From Arsenophonus sp. aPb (lineage in GTDB: Bacteria; Pseudomonadota; Gammaproteobacteria; Enterobacterales; Enterobacteriaceae), in NCBI RefSeq assembly GCF_029873475.1, contig NZ_CP123499.1:1302001-1366000 (forward strand): DNA of 64,000 bases. The letters run 5' to 3'. The first letter of the stretch is position 1. Each line of letters begins with the position of its first letter. The notes under the pieces are model-generated. The model did not search any database. It worked only from the letters and a program-made list of their open reading frames with translations, and was not told the DNA's origin. The position numbers and the translations under genes are program-made. Shown one piece after another: positions 39,066-49,179 of the stretch.

Positions 39066-39735
39066 ATGTTTTTTTCTCACTGGAACTGATACAGATGTGG
39101 GCAAAACTGTTGTTAGTTGCGCGCTGCTACAAGCAGCCGCGTCTCGTGGCTATCAAACAGCAGGTTATAAGCCGGTAGCTTCAGGTAGCGAACAATTAAC
39201 CGATGGCTTAAGAAATTCAGATGCGCAGTTATTAAGAAAAAATAGCAGCCTGAGACTGAATTACCATGATGTTAATCCGATCGTTTTTGCCCAAGCAACT
39301 TCACCCCATATTGCCAGTAAGCTAACAGGAAAGCTTATTGATTGGCAAATAATGGCAGCAGGATTAAATAAATTAAAACAATCTGCTGACTGGATCATTG
39401 TCGAGGGTGCCGGTGGATGGTACACACCGCTTTGTGCTGAGCAAACCTTGGCTGATTGGGTTAAACAACAGCAATTGCCAGTAATATTAACAGTTGGCGT
39501 TAAATTAGGTTGTATCAATCATGCAATATTGACCGCACAGGCAATTAAGCAAAGCGGTTTATTATTGGCAGGCTGGGTGGCTAATGAAATTGTTTTACCG
39601 GGTCAGTATCAACAAGATTATTTGCTAACATTACAGCAGCGCCTGTCAGCGCCCTGTTTAGGTGTTATTCCGCATTTGTCGGATTGGCAATCTCATCCTA
39701 TTGGCAAATTTGTCAATATAGGTAACCTACTGTAA
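39058..39735 (+). CDS. bioD: Dethiobiotin synthetase BioD
   Basis: 225 residues from a GTG at 39058, the same length as E. coli BioD, with GGAA about ten bases upstream, overlapping the bioC end. The P-loop is GTDTDVGKT and the carbamate/substrate loops are GYKPVASGSE and VEGAGGWYTPL. It closes the ureido ring of dethiobiotin using ATP and CO2. Last gene of bioBFCD; no strong terminator follows. Confidence 0.96.
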   Translation: MNKCFFLTGTDTDVGKTVVSCALLQAAASRGYQTAGYKPVASGSEQLTDGLRNSDAQLLRKNSSLRLNYHDVNPIVFAQATSPHIASKLTGKLIDWQIMAAGLNKLKQSADWIIVEGAGGWYTPLCAEQTLADWVKQQQLPVILTVGVKLGCINHAILTAQAIKQSGLLLAGWVANEIVLPGQYQQDYLLTLQQRLSAPCLGVIPHLSDWQSHPIGKFVNIGNLL

Positions 39736-39937
39736 CAGGAATAATTTTGAGGCTGAAGTATGATGCCATTTTAGCTATATTTTGCTTGAATTAGCTAAAT
39801 TGTAACAAATGAAATGCTATTTTTCATTTTTTTTCTTATACAAAAAATTTTTTTTTAATTATTTTTCTGGCAAAAATTTTTTGCTAATTCTCAAGTGAAA
39901 ATCTTACAACTATTGATGCCTAAAAGAATTTCTTGAG

Positions 39938-39960
39938 TTATCCACTATTCCTGTGGATAA
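39938..39960. promoter_or_regulatory. Paired inverted DnaA-box-like sequences upstream of uvrB
   Basis: TTATCCACT, five bases, TGTGGATAA. Read from the other strand the second copy is TTATCCACA, the exact strong DnaA box; the first differs in its last base. E. coli uvrB is reported to carry a DnaA box in its control region. Facing boxes could give DnaA-dependent control of uvrB or titrate DnaA. Inference only. Confidence 0.6.
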
Positions 39961-40249
39961 CCTTGTGTATTAGATCTAGAAAAGTGCCTCTAACCAAGAT
40001 GGGGTGAGGCTTGGTGTGACGTTGATGCCATTCTCGGCTCTCAAGTAAAATTATATAAATATTAACAAGTTATATAAAATCAAGTCTGAAATGATATATA
40101 ATAAAGTTTTATATTAGCTAATTAGCATAAAATATAAAATATAATTAAACATCAAAAAAAGCTTGGGGATAACTAAGTTATTAAAATAATAAATATATGT
40201 AAATGATTTGTTTTAATTTAAGCTAATTTTTTATTTATGCTGTCATTGA

Positions 40250-40269
40250 AACTGTTTTTTTATCCAGTA
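40250..40269 (+). promoter_or_regulatory. LexA (SOS) box of uvrB
   Basis: AACTG-T7-ATCCAGTA fits the SOS consensus CTG-N10-CAG and, from memory, equals the E. coli uvrB box base for base. It lies 33 bases before the uvrB ATG, so uvrB should be induced by DNA damage. Confidence 0.88.
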
Positions 40270-40302
40270 TGATAAAGAAATATTTTTAGTAGAGAGGGTT
40301 AG

Positions 40303-42315
40303 ATGAGTAAAGTCTTCAAATTGCATGCTGAGTTTCAACCTGCGGGTGATCAGCCCGAAGCAATAAAGAAATTAATCGATGGCCTTAATGATGGATTGGC
40401 TCATCAAACGTTGCTTGGTGTCACCGGATCGGGTAAAACATTCACTATCGCTAATGTGATTGAGCAGGTTAACCGCCCGGTAATGGTGATGGCTCACAAT
40501 AAAACGCTGGCAGCACAATTATATAGTGAAATGAAGGCTTTTTTCCCTGAAAATGCGGTGGAATATTTTGTTTCTTATTATGATTATTATCAACCTGAAG
40601 CGTATGTTCCAAGTTCCGATACCTTTATTGAAAAAGACGCCTCCATTAACGAACATATTGAACAGATGCGACTCTCTGCCACTAAAGCACTGCTTGAAAG
40701 ACGTGATGTTATTGTTGTTGCTTCAGTGTCAGCGATTTATGGTTTAGGTGATCCTGATAGCTATCTAAAAATGATGCTTCATTTAACCAAAGGGATGATT
40801 ATTGACCAGCGGGCTATTTTACGCCGCCTGGCAGATTTGCAATATAGCCGCAATGATCAAGCATTCCAACGTGGTACATTTAGAGTTAGAGGGGAAGTGA
40901 TTGATATTTTTCCTGCTGAATCAGATGAATATGCGCTACGGGTTGAATTATTTGATGAAGAAGTAGAACGGCTGGCGCTTTTTGATCCCTTAACCGGCCA
41001 GCTCCAACATAATGTACCAAGATTTACCATTTATCCCAAAACCCATTATGTCACGCCGCGTGAACGTATCCTTGAAGCCATGGAGCAGATTAAAACCGAA
41101 TTGGCACAAAGACGTAAATTGCTATTGGAAAGTAATAAATTGGTTGAAGAGCAGCGGTTAACCCAGCGTACTCAGTTTGATTTAGAGATGATGAATGAAC
41201 TGGGTTATTGTTCCGGTATTGAAAATTACTCACGTTATCTTTCAGGCCGTGCAACTGGTGAACCACCCCCTACGCTGTTTGACTATTTACCGGCAGATGG
41301 CTTATTAGTTATTGATGAATCTCATGTCACCATTCCACAGATTGGCGGTATGTATCGTGGTGATCGTTCCCGTAAAGAGACATTGGTAGAATATGGTTTT
41401 CGTTTACCTTCTGCGTTGGATAATCGCCCGTTACGTTTTGAGGAATTTGAAGCACTTTCCCCGCAAACAATTTATATTTCTGCCACGCCAGGTAAATATG
41501 AATTGGAAAAATCGGCTAATGAAATTATTGAGCAAGTTGTCCGGCCAACAGGCTTGCTCGATCCAGAAATTGAGGTTCGTCCAGTTGCTACTCAGGTTGA
41601 TGATTTATTGTCTGAAATCCATCTACGTACAGCAGTAAATGAGCGAGTGCTAGTAACAACCTTAACTAAAAGAATGGCAGAAGATTTGACCGATTATCTG
41701 CAAGAACATGATATTAAGGTTCGCTATCTGCATTCAGATATTGATACCGTTGAACGAGTCGAAATTATCCGTGATTTACGATTAGGCTTATTTGATGTGT
41801 TAGTGGGTATTAACCTGTTACGTGAAGGTTTGGATATGCCAGAGGTATCGTTAGTTGCTATTTTAGATGCAGATAAAGAAGGATTTTTACGTTCAGAGCG
41901 TTCATTAATTCAAACGATTGGGCGTGCAGCACGTAACCTGAAAGGGAAAGCGATTTTATATGGTGATAAAGTTACTGATTCAATGGCAAAAGCGATTAGA
42001 GAAACTGAGCGTCGCCGAGAGAAACAAATCGCATTTAATCAGCAGCATGGAATTGTGCCTAAAGGTTTAAATAAAAAAGTTGGCGATATTTTACAAGTAG
42101 GCGCACCCGTATCAGCAAAAGCTAAACGTAAACAGCCGCAAGTAGCAGCGATTAGCGAGGATTATCATAAACTTTCGGCTAAAGAATTGGAGCTTAAAAT
42201 TCAGGCGTTAGAAGCACAAATGTATCGTTATGCGCAAGATCTTGAATTTGAACAAGCAGCCAGTTTACGCGATCAAATTCAATTACTACGTGAACAGTTT
42301 ATTGCCAACTCTTGA
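40303..42315 (+). CDS. uvrB: Excinuclease ABC subunit UvrB
   Basis: 670 residues, full length. Walker A GVTGSGKT (about 39-46), the beta-hairpin [12 protein letters not shown] that probes the helix, helicase motif DESHVT, ARNLKG near motif VI and the C-terminal UVR domain (about 630-665, [18 protein letters not shown]) that contacts UvrC. It verifies lesions in nucleotide excision repair. GAGAGGG-type ribosome site. The upstream SOS box indicates LexA control. Confidence 0.98.
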   Translation: MSKVFKLHAEFQPAGDQPEAIKKLIDGLNDGLAHQTLLGVTGSGKTFTIANVIEQVNRPVMVMAHNKTLAAQLYSEMKAFFPENAVEYFVSYYDYYQPEAYVPSSDTFIEKDASINEHIEQMRLSATKALLERRDVIVVASVSAIYGLGDPDSYLKMMLHLTKGMIIDQRAILRRLADLQYSRNDQAFQRGTFRVRGEVIDIFPAESDEYALRVELFDEEVERLALFDPLTGQLQHNVPRFTIYPKTHYVTPRERILEAMEQIKTELAQRRKLLLESNKLVEEQRLTQRTQFDLEMMNELGYCSGIENYSRYLSGRATGEPPPTLFDYLPADGLLVIDESHVTIPQIGGMYRGDRSRKETLVEYGFRLPSALDNRPLRFEEFEALSPQTIYISATPGKYELEKSANEIIEQVVRPTGLLDPEIEVRPVATQVDDLLSEIHLRTAVNERVLVTTLTKRMAEDLTDYLQEHDIKVRYLHSDIDTVERVEIIRDLRLGLFDVLVGINLLREGLDMPEVSLVAILDADKEGFLRSERSLIQTIGRAARNLKGKAILYGDKVTDSMAKAIRETERRREKQIAFNQQHGIVPKGLNKKVGDILQVGAPVSAKAKRKQPQVAAISEDYHKLSAKELELKIQALEAQMYRYAQDLEFEQAASLRDQIQLLREQFIANS

Positions 42316-42388
42316 ACAGATAGGCTAATTTTATCCGCTGCGCCGCCAAACCGCGCCCTTGAGGGCGAGGAGAATGCCAAGCAAGAAG

Positions 42389-43339
42389 CTAGTTGGCATT
42401 CGCAGATGATAAATTAAAAGGTTTAAGCTGGTGAATTTTTTGGGCGATGTCTTCAATAGCTTGGCGCAATAAGTCTCTATCATGACGGTAACAGACATCT
42501 TGAGCAGCCAATTTGCGTTGGATTACTATTCTTTCTGTTAGGCTTGATGTATCGGTTGCTGGCCCAACGATAATGGCATCAATTTTCTGTTGGCCGATCC
42601 TTTTTTCCATCATGGCAATTTTATCAGTTAATTGCATATTGGCAGCAGGCTGGTTAAGTTCTTTACCAAGATTACCTATATAGATAATTGCTGCTCGGCA
42701 TTCTTGTAGTGCCTGCGTTAAGTCATTCATCAGAAATAAAGGCATCAGACTAGTTAAAAAACTACCTGGGCCAATGATAATCAAATCAGCGTTATAAATA
42801 GCATCAAGCGCTTCAGGCGTGCTACTTACTTGCGGAGATAGCATTAATTTTTGTGGCAGAGAGGTGAGTTGATCAATATTAACTTCACCATAGATTTCAT
42901 TGCCCATCAAATCGATTGCCAGCAAATCAGCCGGTTGCTCGGACATAGGAATAAGATGCGCCTTCACTTTTAATAGATTACGGATTAAGTTTATTGCATC
43001 TAACGGCCTAACACTCAAATGATCGAGCGATTTGAGCATTAAATTACCTAGATTATGGCCACCAAGTTCACCGTTACCCATAAAACGGTATTCAAACATT
43101 GTTGAAGCGATGGACGGTTCAGTAATTAATTGGTTTAAACAGTTGCGCGTATCTCCCCAGGCAATACCGCCTTCGGAACGGCGAATACGGCCGGTAGAGC
43201 CGCCATTATCTGTTGTTGTTACTATACCCGTTAATTGAGAATTTAGGACCGCAAGAGATGACATAACACGACCCAAGCCATGACCACCTCCTAGTGCAAC
43301 AACTTGCCCTAACTTATTAAGAATACTGCAATAATGCAT
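42389..43339 (-). CDS. ybhK: YvcK/CofD-family protein YbhK
   Basis: 316 residues from the ATG at 43339, with AGGGGAA five bases upstream; an ATG at 43381 in frame lacks a ribosome site, and the chosen start gives the same N-terminal length as E. coli. It shows [42 protein letters not shown] and [13 protein letters not shown]. Relatives bind nucleotides or sugar nucleotides and influence carbon metabolism and cell wall in Bacillus; the enterobacterial function is not established. A hairpin overlaps its stop codon (42372-42401). Confidence 0.93.
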   Translation of the reverse strand: MHYCSILNKLGQVVALGGGHGLGRVMSSLAVLNSQLTGIVTTTDNGGSTGRIRRSEGGIAWGDTRNCLNQLITEPSIASTMFEYRFMGNGELGGHNLGNLMLKSLDHLSVRPLDAINLIRNLLKVKAHLIPMSEQPADLLAIDLMGNEIYGEVNIDQLTSLPQKLMLSPQVSSTPEALDAIYNADLIIIGPGSFLTSLMPLFLMNDLTQALQECRAAIIYIGNLGKELNQPAANMQLTDKIAMMEKRIGQQKIDAIIVGPATDTSSLTERIVIQRKLAAQDVCYRHDRDLLRQAIEDIAQKIHQLKPFNLSSANAN

Positions 43340-43599
43340 CACTTCCCCTATTTTATTATCTGTCTTATCACGGTTTGACATAATTTATCATTAAATATCC
43401 GATCTTATTGAATTAACGTGATATTAAACAATAACTTTGTCATTTATTTATATTACATTATTCTCTGTTAATTAATTAACTTATTGTATTGCAAGCGATA
43501 GATTTAAGCGTTTATTCGCTTTTTTAAATATTTAGCAATATTATTTATAGCAACCATCACATTACGCTATTATTGTATGTGATGTTATTAACTCCTAGC
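43340..43599. other. ybhK-moaA intergenic region, promoter part
   Basis: About 260 AT-rich bases between divergent genes, before the structured moaA leader. The only clear element is the inverted repeat at 43555-43584. Confidence 0.5.
43555..43584. promoter_or_regulatory. Inverted repeat upstream of the moaA leader
   Basis: CATCACAT-N14-ATGTGATG, perfect eight-base arms. It could be an operator for a dimeric regulator of the moa promoter. It does not match the ModE-type site found before modA, and I cannot name a binding protein. Confidence 0.4.
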
Positions 43600-43716
43600 C
43601 TTTTTACCTAAGTTTGTGATCTTAATGGTTTAAATAGGGTATTAAGGCCGTGGCACTTATCGGCCACTAGGGTGCGAGGTAGAAATGCCTGCATCTCCCG
43701 TGTTTGGAAAGGCGTT
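43600..43716 (+). ncRNA. Candidate molybdenum cofactor (Moco) riboswitch in the moaA leader
   Basis: The last 100 bases before moaA are abruptly GC-rich in an AT-rich intergenic region and fold into local stems: GTGGC with GCCAC near 43651-43668, and AATGCC near 43685 with GGCGTT next to the start codon. In E. coli the moaA leader carries the Moco RNA element, and position, length and structure here agree. The terminal stem would cover the GGAAAGG ribosome site, suggesting control of translation. I could not verify the Rfam consensus base by base. Confidence 0.55.
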
Positions 43717-43719
43717 ATT

Positions 43720-44700
43720 ATGACTCAACTTATTGATACTTTTGCCCGTAAATTCTACTATTTAAGACTATCTATCACTGATGTGTGTAATTTTCGCTGC
43801 ACATATTGTCTACCGAATGGTTATCAATCAAAGGGTTATCAAGATTTTTTATCGCTAGAAGAAATTGGTCATTTAACAAAAGCTTTTGCCGAGCTTGGTA
43901 CGGAAAAAATTCGTTTAACTGGCGGAGAACCGACCATGCGGCGTGATTTTTTTGACATTATTGCTACCATCAAACAAAACCAGGCGATCAAAAAAATTGC
44001 AGTAACGACCAATGGTTATCGGCTGGCCAAAAATGTTAGCCATTGGAAAAGTGCAGGTTTAACCGACATTAATGTAAGTGTTGATAGCCTTGATCCACGA
44101 CAGTTTTTAGCTATTACCGGGCAAGATAAGTTTTTTCAAGTAATGGCTGGGATTGATGCGGCATTGGAGGCTGGTTTTGCCAAAATAAAAGTTAATGTTG
44201 TGTTGATGAAAAATATCAATGACAGTAATTTAGTGAGTTTTATAAACTGGATCAAACTGCGGCCAATTCAACTGCGATTTATTGAATTAATGGAAACCGG
44301 TGAGAGTGGTAAAATATTTCATCGTCATCATGTCTCAGGTGAAAAAATTCGTCGGCGCTTATTAGAACAAAGTTGGCAACAAATACCACGCTATCGTTGT
44401 GATGGCCCTGCCCAGGTATTTAAGCACCCTGATTATTGTGGTGAAATTGGTTTAATCATGCCCTATGAGAAGAATTTTTGTCAAAATTGTAATCGCTTAC
44501 GTGTCTCTTCTATTGGTCATCTTCATCTCTGTCTATTTGGCGAACGCAGTATTATTTTACGTGATTTATTAGTTAATGCATCCCAATCGGAGGCATTGAA
44601 AGCGCGTATTCAGGCAGAATTACAGTTAAAACGTGAAAGCCATTTTCTTCATCAAGGTGATAGTGGTATCACGTCAAACCTTTCCATTATTGGAGGATAA
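43720..44700 (+). CDS. moaA: GTP 3',8-cyclase MoaA
   Basis: 326 residues from the ATG at 43720, with GGAAAGG seven bases upstream; the longer frame extends into the structured leader. The radical-SAM cluster is CNFRCTYC, the second cluster [11 protein letters not shown] with a third Cys in HLCLFGE, and the protein ends in the conserved GG tail. It catalyses the first step of molybdopterin synthesis from GTP with MoaC. moaB, which lies next in E. coli, is absent. Confidence 0.97.
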   Translation: MTQLIDTFARKFYYLRLSITDVCNFRCTYCLPNGYQSKGYQDFLSLEEIGHLTKAFAELGTEKIRLTGGEPTMRRDFFDIIATIKQNQAIKKIAVTTNGYRLAKNVSHWKSAGLTDINVSVDSLDPRQFLAITGQDKFFQVMAGIDAALEAGFAKIKVNVVLMKNINDSNLVSFINWIKLRPIQLRFIELMETGESGKIFHRHHVSGEKIRRRLLEQSWQQIPRYRCDGPAQVFKHPDYCGEIGLIMPYEKNFCQNCNRLRVSSIGHLHLCLFGERSIILRDLLVNASQSEALKARIQAELQLKRESHFLHQGDSGITSNLSIIGG

Positions 44701-44732
44701 ATGGAATTTTTAGTCATTCTAAGGAGCTTACC

Positions 44733-45209
44733 ATGTCTCAATTAACCCATATCAACTCAGCGGGTGAGGCACACATGGTGGATGTGGCCACAAAGGCGGA
44801 AACCATTCGTGAAGCACGAGCAGAAGCATTTGTAACAATGAATGCTAAGACACTTAATATGATTATCAGTGCTAGTCATCATAAAGGTGATGTTTTTGCT
44901 ACTGCGCGGATTGCCGGTATCCAAGCCGCCAAAAAAACTTGGGATTTGATCCCGCTTTGTCATCCGCTATTACTCAGTAAAGTGGAAGTTATACTGGAAG
45001 CGCAATTAAGCGCTAATCGCATCCGAATTGAGTCGTATTGTCGGTTATCGGGTAAGACTGGTGTTGAAATGGAAGCGCTAACTGCCGCATCAGTTGCCGC
45101 ATTAACCATTTATGATATGTGTAAAGCGGTGCAAAAAGATATGGTAATTAGTTCGGTTAGGTTATTGGAAAAAACGGGCGGTAAATCCGCTGATTTTAGG
45201 ATAACGTGA
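44733..45209 (+). CDS. moaC: Cyclic pyranopterin monophosphate synthase MoaC
   Basis: 158 residues. Conserved stretches [30 protein letters not shown] (catalytic region) and [20 protein letters not shown] match E. coli MoaC. It completes formation of cyclic pyranopterin monophosphate from the MoaA product. AAGGAG lies just before the ATG. It follows moaA by 32 bp and its stop overlaps the moaD start as TGATG. Confidence 0.98.
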   Translation: MSQLTHINSAGEAHMVDVATKAETIREARAEAFVTMNAKTLNMIISASHHKGDVFATARIAGIQAAKKTWDLIPLCHPLLLSKVEVILEAQLSANRIRIESYCRLSGKTGVEMEALTAASVAALTIYDMCKAVQKDMVISSVRLLEKTGGKSADFRIT

Positions 45210-45454
45210 TGATTAAAGTGCTTTTTTTTGCCCAAGTCCGTGAATTGACCGGCACCGATAGATTAGAGTTAGAACATCGCTATTCGACGGTAGAAGAATT
45301 ACGTAATGCATTAAGCCAACGTGGTGAGCGCTGGGCATTAGCACTAGAAAAGAAAAAACTGCTTTTTGCGGTCAATCATACCTTTGTACAGCCAGATCAT
45401 CCATTAACTGCTGGCGATGAAATCGCTTTTTTTCCACCGATAACGGGAGGATAA
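45209..45454 (+). CDS. moaD: Molybdopterin synthase sulfur carrier subunit MoaD
   Basis: 81 residues from the ATG at 45209, overlapping the moaC stop by one base. It has a ubiquitin-like fold and ends in PPITGG; the terminal diglycine is thiocarboxylated after activation by MoeB. It gives sulfur to precursor Z in complex with MoaE. The moeB gene is about 16 kb away in this window. The frame ends directly before the moaE ATG. Confidence 0.97.
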   Translation: MIKVLFFAQVRELTGTDRLELEHRYSTVEELRNALSQRGERWALALEKKKLLFAVNHTFVQPDHPLTAGDEIAFFPPITGG

Positions 45455-45913
45455 ATGACAGATACACGGCTAGTTATTCAACAAGCGAATTTTAATGTAG
45501 GTGAGCAGTATGAATGGTTAGCCCAATGTCAGGATGATGGGGCGGTGGTAACTTTTACTGGTAAAGTGCGTAATCATAACTTGGGTGATAATATAAAAAC
45601 CCTCACTCTTGAGCATTATCCTGTTATGACAGAGAAAGCGTTGCAGGATATTGCTAATGAAGCACGTTCTCGTTGGCAATTGCAACGTATCTGTATTATC
45701 CATCGAGTTGGTACTTTACAACCGGGCGAGGAAATTGTGTTTGTTGGTGTTACCAGCGGGCATCGTAGCAGTGCCTTTTCAGCCGCCGAATTTATAATGG
45801 ATTATATGAAGACTAAAGCGCCATTTTGGAAAAAAGAGCATTTGACTCAAGGGCAAAGCAGCCGTTGGGTTGAGGCCAGACTGAGTGATCAAGCCGCATT
45901 TGAGCGTTGGTAA
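45455..45913 (+). CDS. moaE: Molybdopterin synthase catalytic subunit MoaE
   Basis: 152 residues. It shows VTFTGKVRNHNLG, the His-containing HRVGTLQPGEEIVFVGV and the C-terminal MKTKAPFWKKE with active-site Lys residues. With MoaD it converts cyclic pyranopterin monophosphate to molybdopterin. A GGAGG ribosome site lies within the end of moaD, so translation is coupled. Last gene of the moaACDE cluster. Confidence 0.97.
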   Translation: MTDTRLVIQQANFNVGEQYEWLAQCQDDGAVVTFTGKVRNHNLGDNIKTLTLEHYPVMTEKALQDIANEARSRWQLQRICIIHRVGTLQPGEEIVFVGVTSGHRSSAFSAAEFIMDYMKTKAPFWKKEHLTQGQSSRWVEARLSDQAAFERW

Positions 45914-46109
45914 GCCAATTTTTATTGAATTTATTTCAATTTATTGAAGTTTAGCTCAATAAAGTAAAAGTAATGTAAAACCTTCATTTATTTGCTCATA
46001 TCAAACCATGGTTTTAGTAAGAAATTATGATAGACTTAACTTAAGTTTACTGAGCTATCTAGTTTATTAAATAGCTTTATCTTTAACGCAAGTGATGAGG
46101 GTAATCATC

Positions 46110-46820
46110 ATGGATCGATTTGAACGTCAAAATGATTCGATCGTCCAGCGCGCTGGCGCAGGTATTCAAGCCTATATGGCGCAAGTATACGGCTGGATGA
46201 CGGTAGGTTTGTTATTAACTGCGTTTGTTGCTTGGTATGCAATTAATAATAGTAATATTATTATGTATCTGGCAACGCATGGTTGGGTATTGATAGGCCT
46301 CATTATTGCTGAATTTGCATTAGTCATTGGGTTGTCATTTCTGTTGCCTAAATTGAGCGCAGGGCTGGCAACGGCAATGTTTATGCTCTACTCGGCGCTA
46401 ACAGGCCTAACGATTTCTCTGGTATTAGTTGCCTATACTGGCGCTTCTGTCGCTAGCACTTTCTTTATCACCGCTGCTATGTTCGGTGCACTTAGTTTTT
46501 ATGGCTATACAACCAAACGCAGCTTAAGTGGCATGGGTAGCTTCTTATTTATGGCACTAATCGGGCTAATTATTGCCTCATTAGTGAATATTTGGCTGCA
46601 AAGTTCTGGCTTAACCTTGGTTATCACCTATGCGGGTGTATTGATCTTTGCAGGTTTGACGGCTTATGATACACAGAAATTAAAAGACATGGGCAGCCAA
46701 ATTGATAGTCGTGATCAAGATGGTATGCGTAAATACGCTATTCTTGGTGCATTGACACTCTATTTAGATTTTATTAACTTGTTCTTAATGATGTTACGTA
46801 TTCTTGGCGATCGCCGTTAA
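46110..46820 (+). CDS. ybhL: Bax inhibitor-1 family inner membrane protein YbhL
   Basis: 236 residues from the ATG at 46110 with GAGGG eight bases upstream; two earlier in-frame starts lack a ribosome site. Seven transmembrane segments and the family motifs AQVYGWMTVGLLLTAFVAWY, GYTTKRSLSGMG and GLTAYDTQKLKDMG are present. It belongs to the BI-1/YccA family; members elsewhere act as pH-sensitive calcium leak channels, but the role of YbhL is not known. A terminator follows immediately. Confidence 0.94.
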   Translation: MDRFERQNDSIVQRAGAGIQAYMAQVYGWMTVGLLLTAFVAWYAINNSNIIMYLATHGWVLIGLIIAEFALVIGLSFLLPKLSAGLATAMFMLYSALTGLTISLVLVAYTGASVASTFFITAAMFGALSFYGYTTKRSLSGMGSFLFMALIGLIIASLVNIWLQSSGLTLVITYAGVLIFAGLTAYDTQKLKDMGSQIDSRDQDGMRKYAILGALTLYLDFINLFLMMLRILGDRR

Positions 46821-46837
46821 TTTAATCTGTCTTATTA

Positions 46838-46871
46838 AAAAATCCTGCTGATGCTATTAGCGGGATTTTTT
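46838..46871 (+). terminator. Terminator after ybhL
   Basis: AATCCTGCT, nine-base loop, AGCGGGATT (one G-U pair), then five more T. It lies 20 bases after the ybhL stop. Confidence 0.85.
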
Positions 46872-46881
46872 ATATTGTTAT

Positions 46882-46913
46882 TCAGGCAATCAGGCAATCA
46901 GGCAATCAGGCAA
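46882..46913. repeat. Four tandem copies of an 8-bp unit at the ybhR stop codon
   Basis: TCAGGCAA is repeated four times without a mismatch. On the minus strand the first unit met supplies the last Ala codon and the TGA stop of ybhR (GCC TGA), and the rest is untranslated. Short perfect arrays like this can change copy number by slippage. Confidence 0.9.
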
Positions 46914-48012
46914 TTTTTCGACTAAATAACCAATACGCCAGGGTTGTGGTACATAATGAAATAATAATTAATGGCCACAAGTTATGCCACAGTACGGCAA
47001 AATCGGCATTTTTTAAATAAATTTGTTTAGTGATATCCGTAAAATGTCGAATAGGATTGATCCAGGTGAAATTTTGTAACCAAACCGGCATGTTTTCTAT
47101 TGGTGAAACATAGCCTGATAACAATACTGCCGGCATCATAAACACAAATACCCCAATAAATGCTTGTTGCTGAGTTGAACACATAGCCGAGATCAATAAG
47201 CCAAAACCGACTAAAGACAAACCGTAAATTGTCATCGTACTATAGAAAACAAATAATGAACCAGAAAATGGAATTTTGTAACAGAAAATCCCAATAACTA
47301 GCACTAATGTGGCTTGAAAGGTGGCAATAAGCAATGCTGGAACCGCTTTACCAATAAAGATCTGCCAGGTGGTCAGAGGTGAAACCAATAACTGATCCAG
47401 AGTTCCTTGTTCGCGCTCACGTGCAATTGACAAGGAAGTGACGACTAATACACCAATAGTGGTAATTAGTGCTACCAGAGATGGAACGATAAACCATTTA
47501 TAATCAAGATTAGGATTATACCAATTGCGAATAATTAATTCGCTATTGTTTTTTGCCATCTGCGGGTTAGATAACTGTTGTTGATAATTTTCAATAACTT
47601 GGTTAACTGTATTAGCGGCGATCTGGGCACTATTGGAATTTCTACCATCAAGGATTAATTGAACTGGTGTCGATTTTCTTTGTGCTAGCTGAGCACTAAA
47701 ATTTTGCGGGAAATGTACAACTAGCAGCGCCTTACGATTATTGATGGTTTCAGCAACCTGTTGATAATTATTGAGTAGCAACACGTTAGCGAAAGTCGTC
47801 GATTTTGCCAATCTTTGTGTTAATTCAATTGAATCTTGGCCTTTATCCTCATTGAAAATAGCTATTGTGGTGTTAGTGACATCTAAAGTGGCAGCCAGTG
47901 GAAATAATATCATTTGGAAAATAACGGGTAAGATCAGGATTGCACGGGTTTGCGGTTCTTGTAGTAGCGACTGTAACTCTTTAATAATGAGTGTATAGAG
48001 ACGATGCAGCAT
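46906..48012 (-). CDS. ybhR: ABC-2 type permease subunit YbhR
   Basis: 368 residues. One N-terminal transmembrane helix (about 22-42), a large periplasmic loop, then five helices carrying the ABC-2 pattern [20 protein letters not shown]. With YbhS it forms the membrane part of the YbhGFSR exporter, linked in E. coli to resistance to cefoperazone and chloramphenicol and to cation efflux. It follows ybhS by 9 bp. The stop codon lies inside a tandem octamer repeat. Confidence 0.95.
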   Translation of the reverse strand: MLHRLYTLIIKELQSLLQEPQTRAILILPVIFQMILFPLAATLDVTNTTIAIFNEDKGQDSIELTQRLAKSTTFANVLLLNNYQQVAETINNRKALLVVHFPQNFSAQLAQRKSTPVQLILDGRNSNSAQIAANTVNQVIENYQQQLSNPQMAKNNSELIIRNWYNPNLDYKWFIVPSLVALITTIGVLVVTSLSIAREREQGTLDQLLVSPLTTWQIFIGKAVPALLIATFQATLVLVIGIFCYKIPFSGSLFVFYSTMTIYGLSLVGFGLLISAMCSTQQQAFIGVFVFMMPAVLLSGYVSPIENMPVWLQNFTWINPIRHFTDITKQIYLKNADFAVLWHNLWPLIIISLCTTTLAYWLFSRKIA

Positions 48013-48021
48013 ATTCTCTCC

Positions 48022-49179
48022 CTAATCAAGTCTGCGGCGTGTTTTTAGTGCGGTGAGCCCGATAAAGATGATGGCCGTCGTGACTAATAAAAGAAAATTG
48101 GTCAGTAGAACAAAATAAATGTCACCGGCCAGAAATAGCGTTTGTAAACTACTAACAAAATAACGAGCCGGGATCAAATAGGTTACCCATTGAATAACTA
48201 ACGGCATACTATCAATTTCAAAAATAAAGCCGGACAACATTATAGCTGGTAAAAAAGCGGCATTTAATGCAACGATAGCGGCGTTAAATTGGTTACGAGT
48301 TAAGGTAGAGATAAGTAACCCCATACCAAGGGCAGTAGCTAGATAGAGACTGGTAATAATAAATAACCACCAGAGTGAACCGCGATAAGGAATGTGTAAA
48401 ATAAATACCGTGACTAACATGCAAAGCAGCATGACAAAGGTGCCTAATAGTTGATAGGGTAACAGCTTGGAAAGTAGTAACTCTGTGCGTGTTATTTGGG
48501 TGGAAAGTAAAGCTTCCATGGTGCCGCGTTCCCATTCGCGGGCAACAACTAGTGAAGTCAGAATGGCACCAACCACAGTAATAATAATACTGATTGCCCC
48601 TGGAATAATAAAATGTTGGCTAATTGCTGCTGGATTAAACCAGAAGCGTAATTCAGGAACAATTAATGGCGTAGTATTATAACCGGCGTTTTCGCCTTGT
48701 TGTTGTTGCCAGGTTTGCCAAATACCTTTGGTATACGCCTGTACAAAATAGGCAGTATTTGGCTCGCTTCCATCGGTAATAACCAGGATCGACGTATGAC
48801 CCGACGGGCGATTAAGCTGATTAGCAAAATCGACTGGGATCACTACCATACCGCGAATTTCCCCGGCTTGCATTTTATCAATTAGTAATTTTCGATTATT
48901 GCTAATTGTCGCCTCAATAAAAGGAGAACCGGTAAAGGTAGCGACAAATTGCCGTACTTGGTTATTTTGTTGATTGACGAGAATGCCAAGCCGTAATTTA
49001 CTCGAATCCAGATTGATGCCATAGCCAAAAATAAATAGCAGCATTAATGGAATAACCACAGCAATCAGTGCACTACTGGGGTCACGTAAGATCTGTTTAC
49101 TTTCCTTAATACACAGGGCATACAAACGACGCCATGAAAATTGCGCTTCATGGGATGATTGTTTTTCTGTCTGCTTCAT
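48022..49179 (-). CDS. ybhS: ABC-2 type permease subunit YbhS
   Basis: 385 residues with the same layout as YbhR: an N-terminal helix (about 37-57), periplasmic domain, and a C-terminal bundle with [20 protein letters not shown]. It pairs with YbhR. The start overlaps ybhF by 4 bp. The first 15 residues are polar and slightly longer than in E. coli. Confidence 0.95.
   Translation of the reverse strand: MKQTEKQSSHEAQFSWRRLYALCIKESKQILRDPSSALIAVVIPLMLLFIFGYGINLDSSKLRLGILVNQQNNQVRQFVATFTGSPFIEATISNNRKLLIDKMQAGEIRGMVVIPVDFANQLNRPSGHTSILVITDGSEPNTAYFVQAYTKGIWQTWQQQQGENAGYNTTPLIVPELRFWFNPAAISQHFIIPGAISIIITVVGAILTSLVVAREWERGTMEALLSTQITRTELLLSKLLPYQLLGTFVMLLCMLVTVFILHIPYRGSLWWLFIITSLYLATALGMGLLISTLTRNQFNAAIVALNAAFLPAIMLSGFIFEIDSMPLVIQWVTYLIPARYFVSSLQTLFLAGDIYFVLLTNFLLLVTTAIIFIGLTALKTRRRLD

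Larger units (their letters stand above)
39736..40302. other. bioD-uvrB intergenic control region
   Basis: 567 bases with no gene. It carries a pair of inverted DnaA-like boxes (39938-39960), a small inverted repeat ACCAAG-N11-CTTGGT near 39995-40017, long A/T tracts, and the uvrB SOS box (40250-40269). Confidence 0.7.

Noticed and set aside
42372..42401. Dedicated terminator between uvrB and ybhK
   Set aside because: The hairpin GAATGCCAA/TTGGCATTC overlaps the ybhK stop codon and lacks a T run on either strand, so I did not list it as a terminator.
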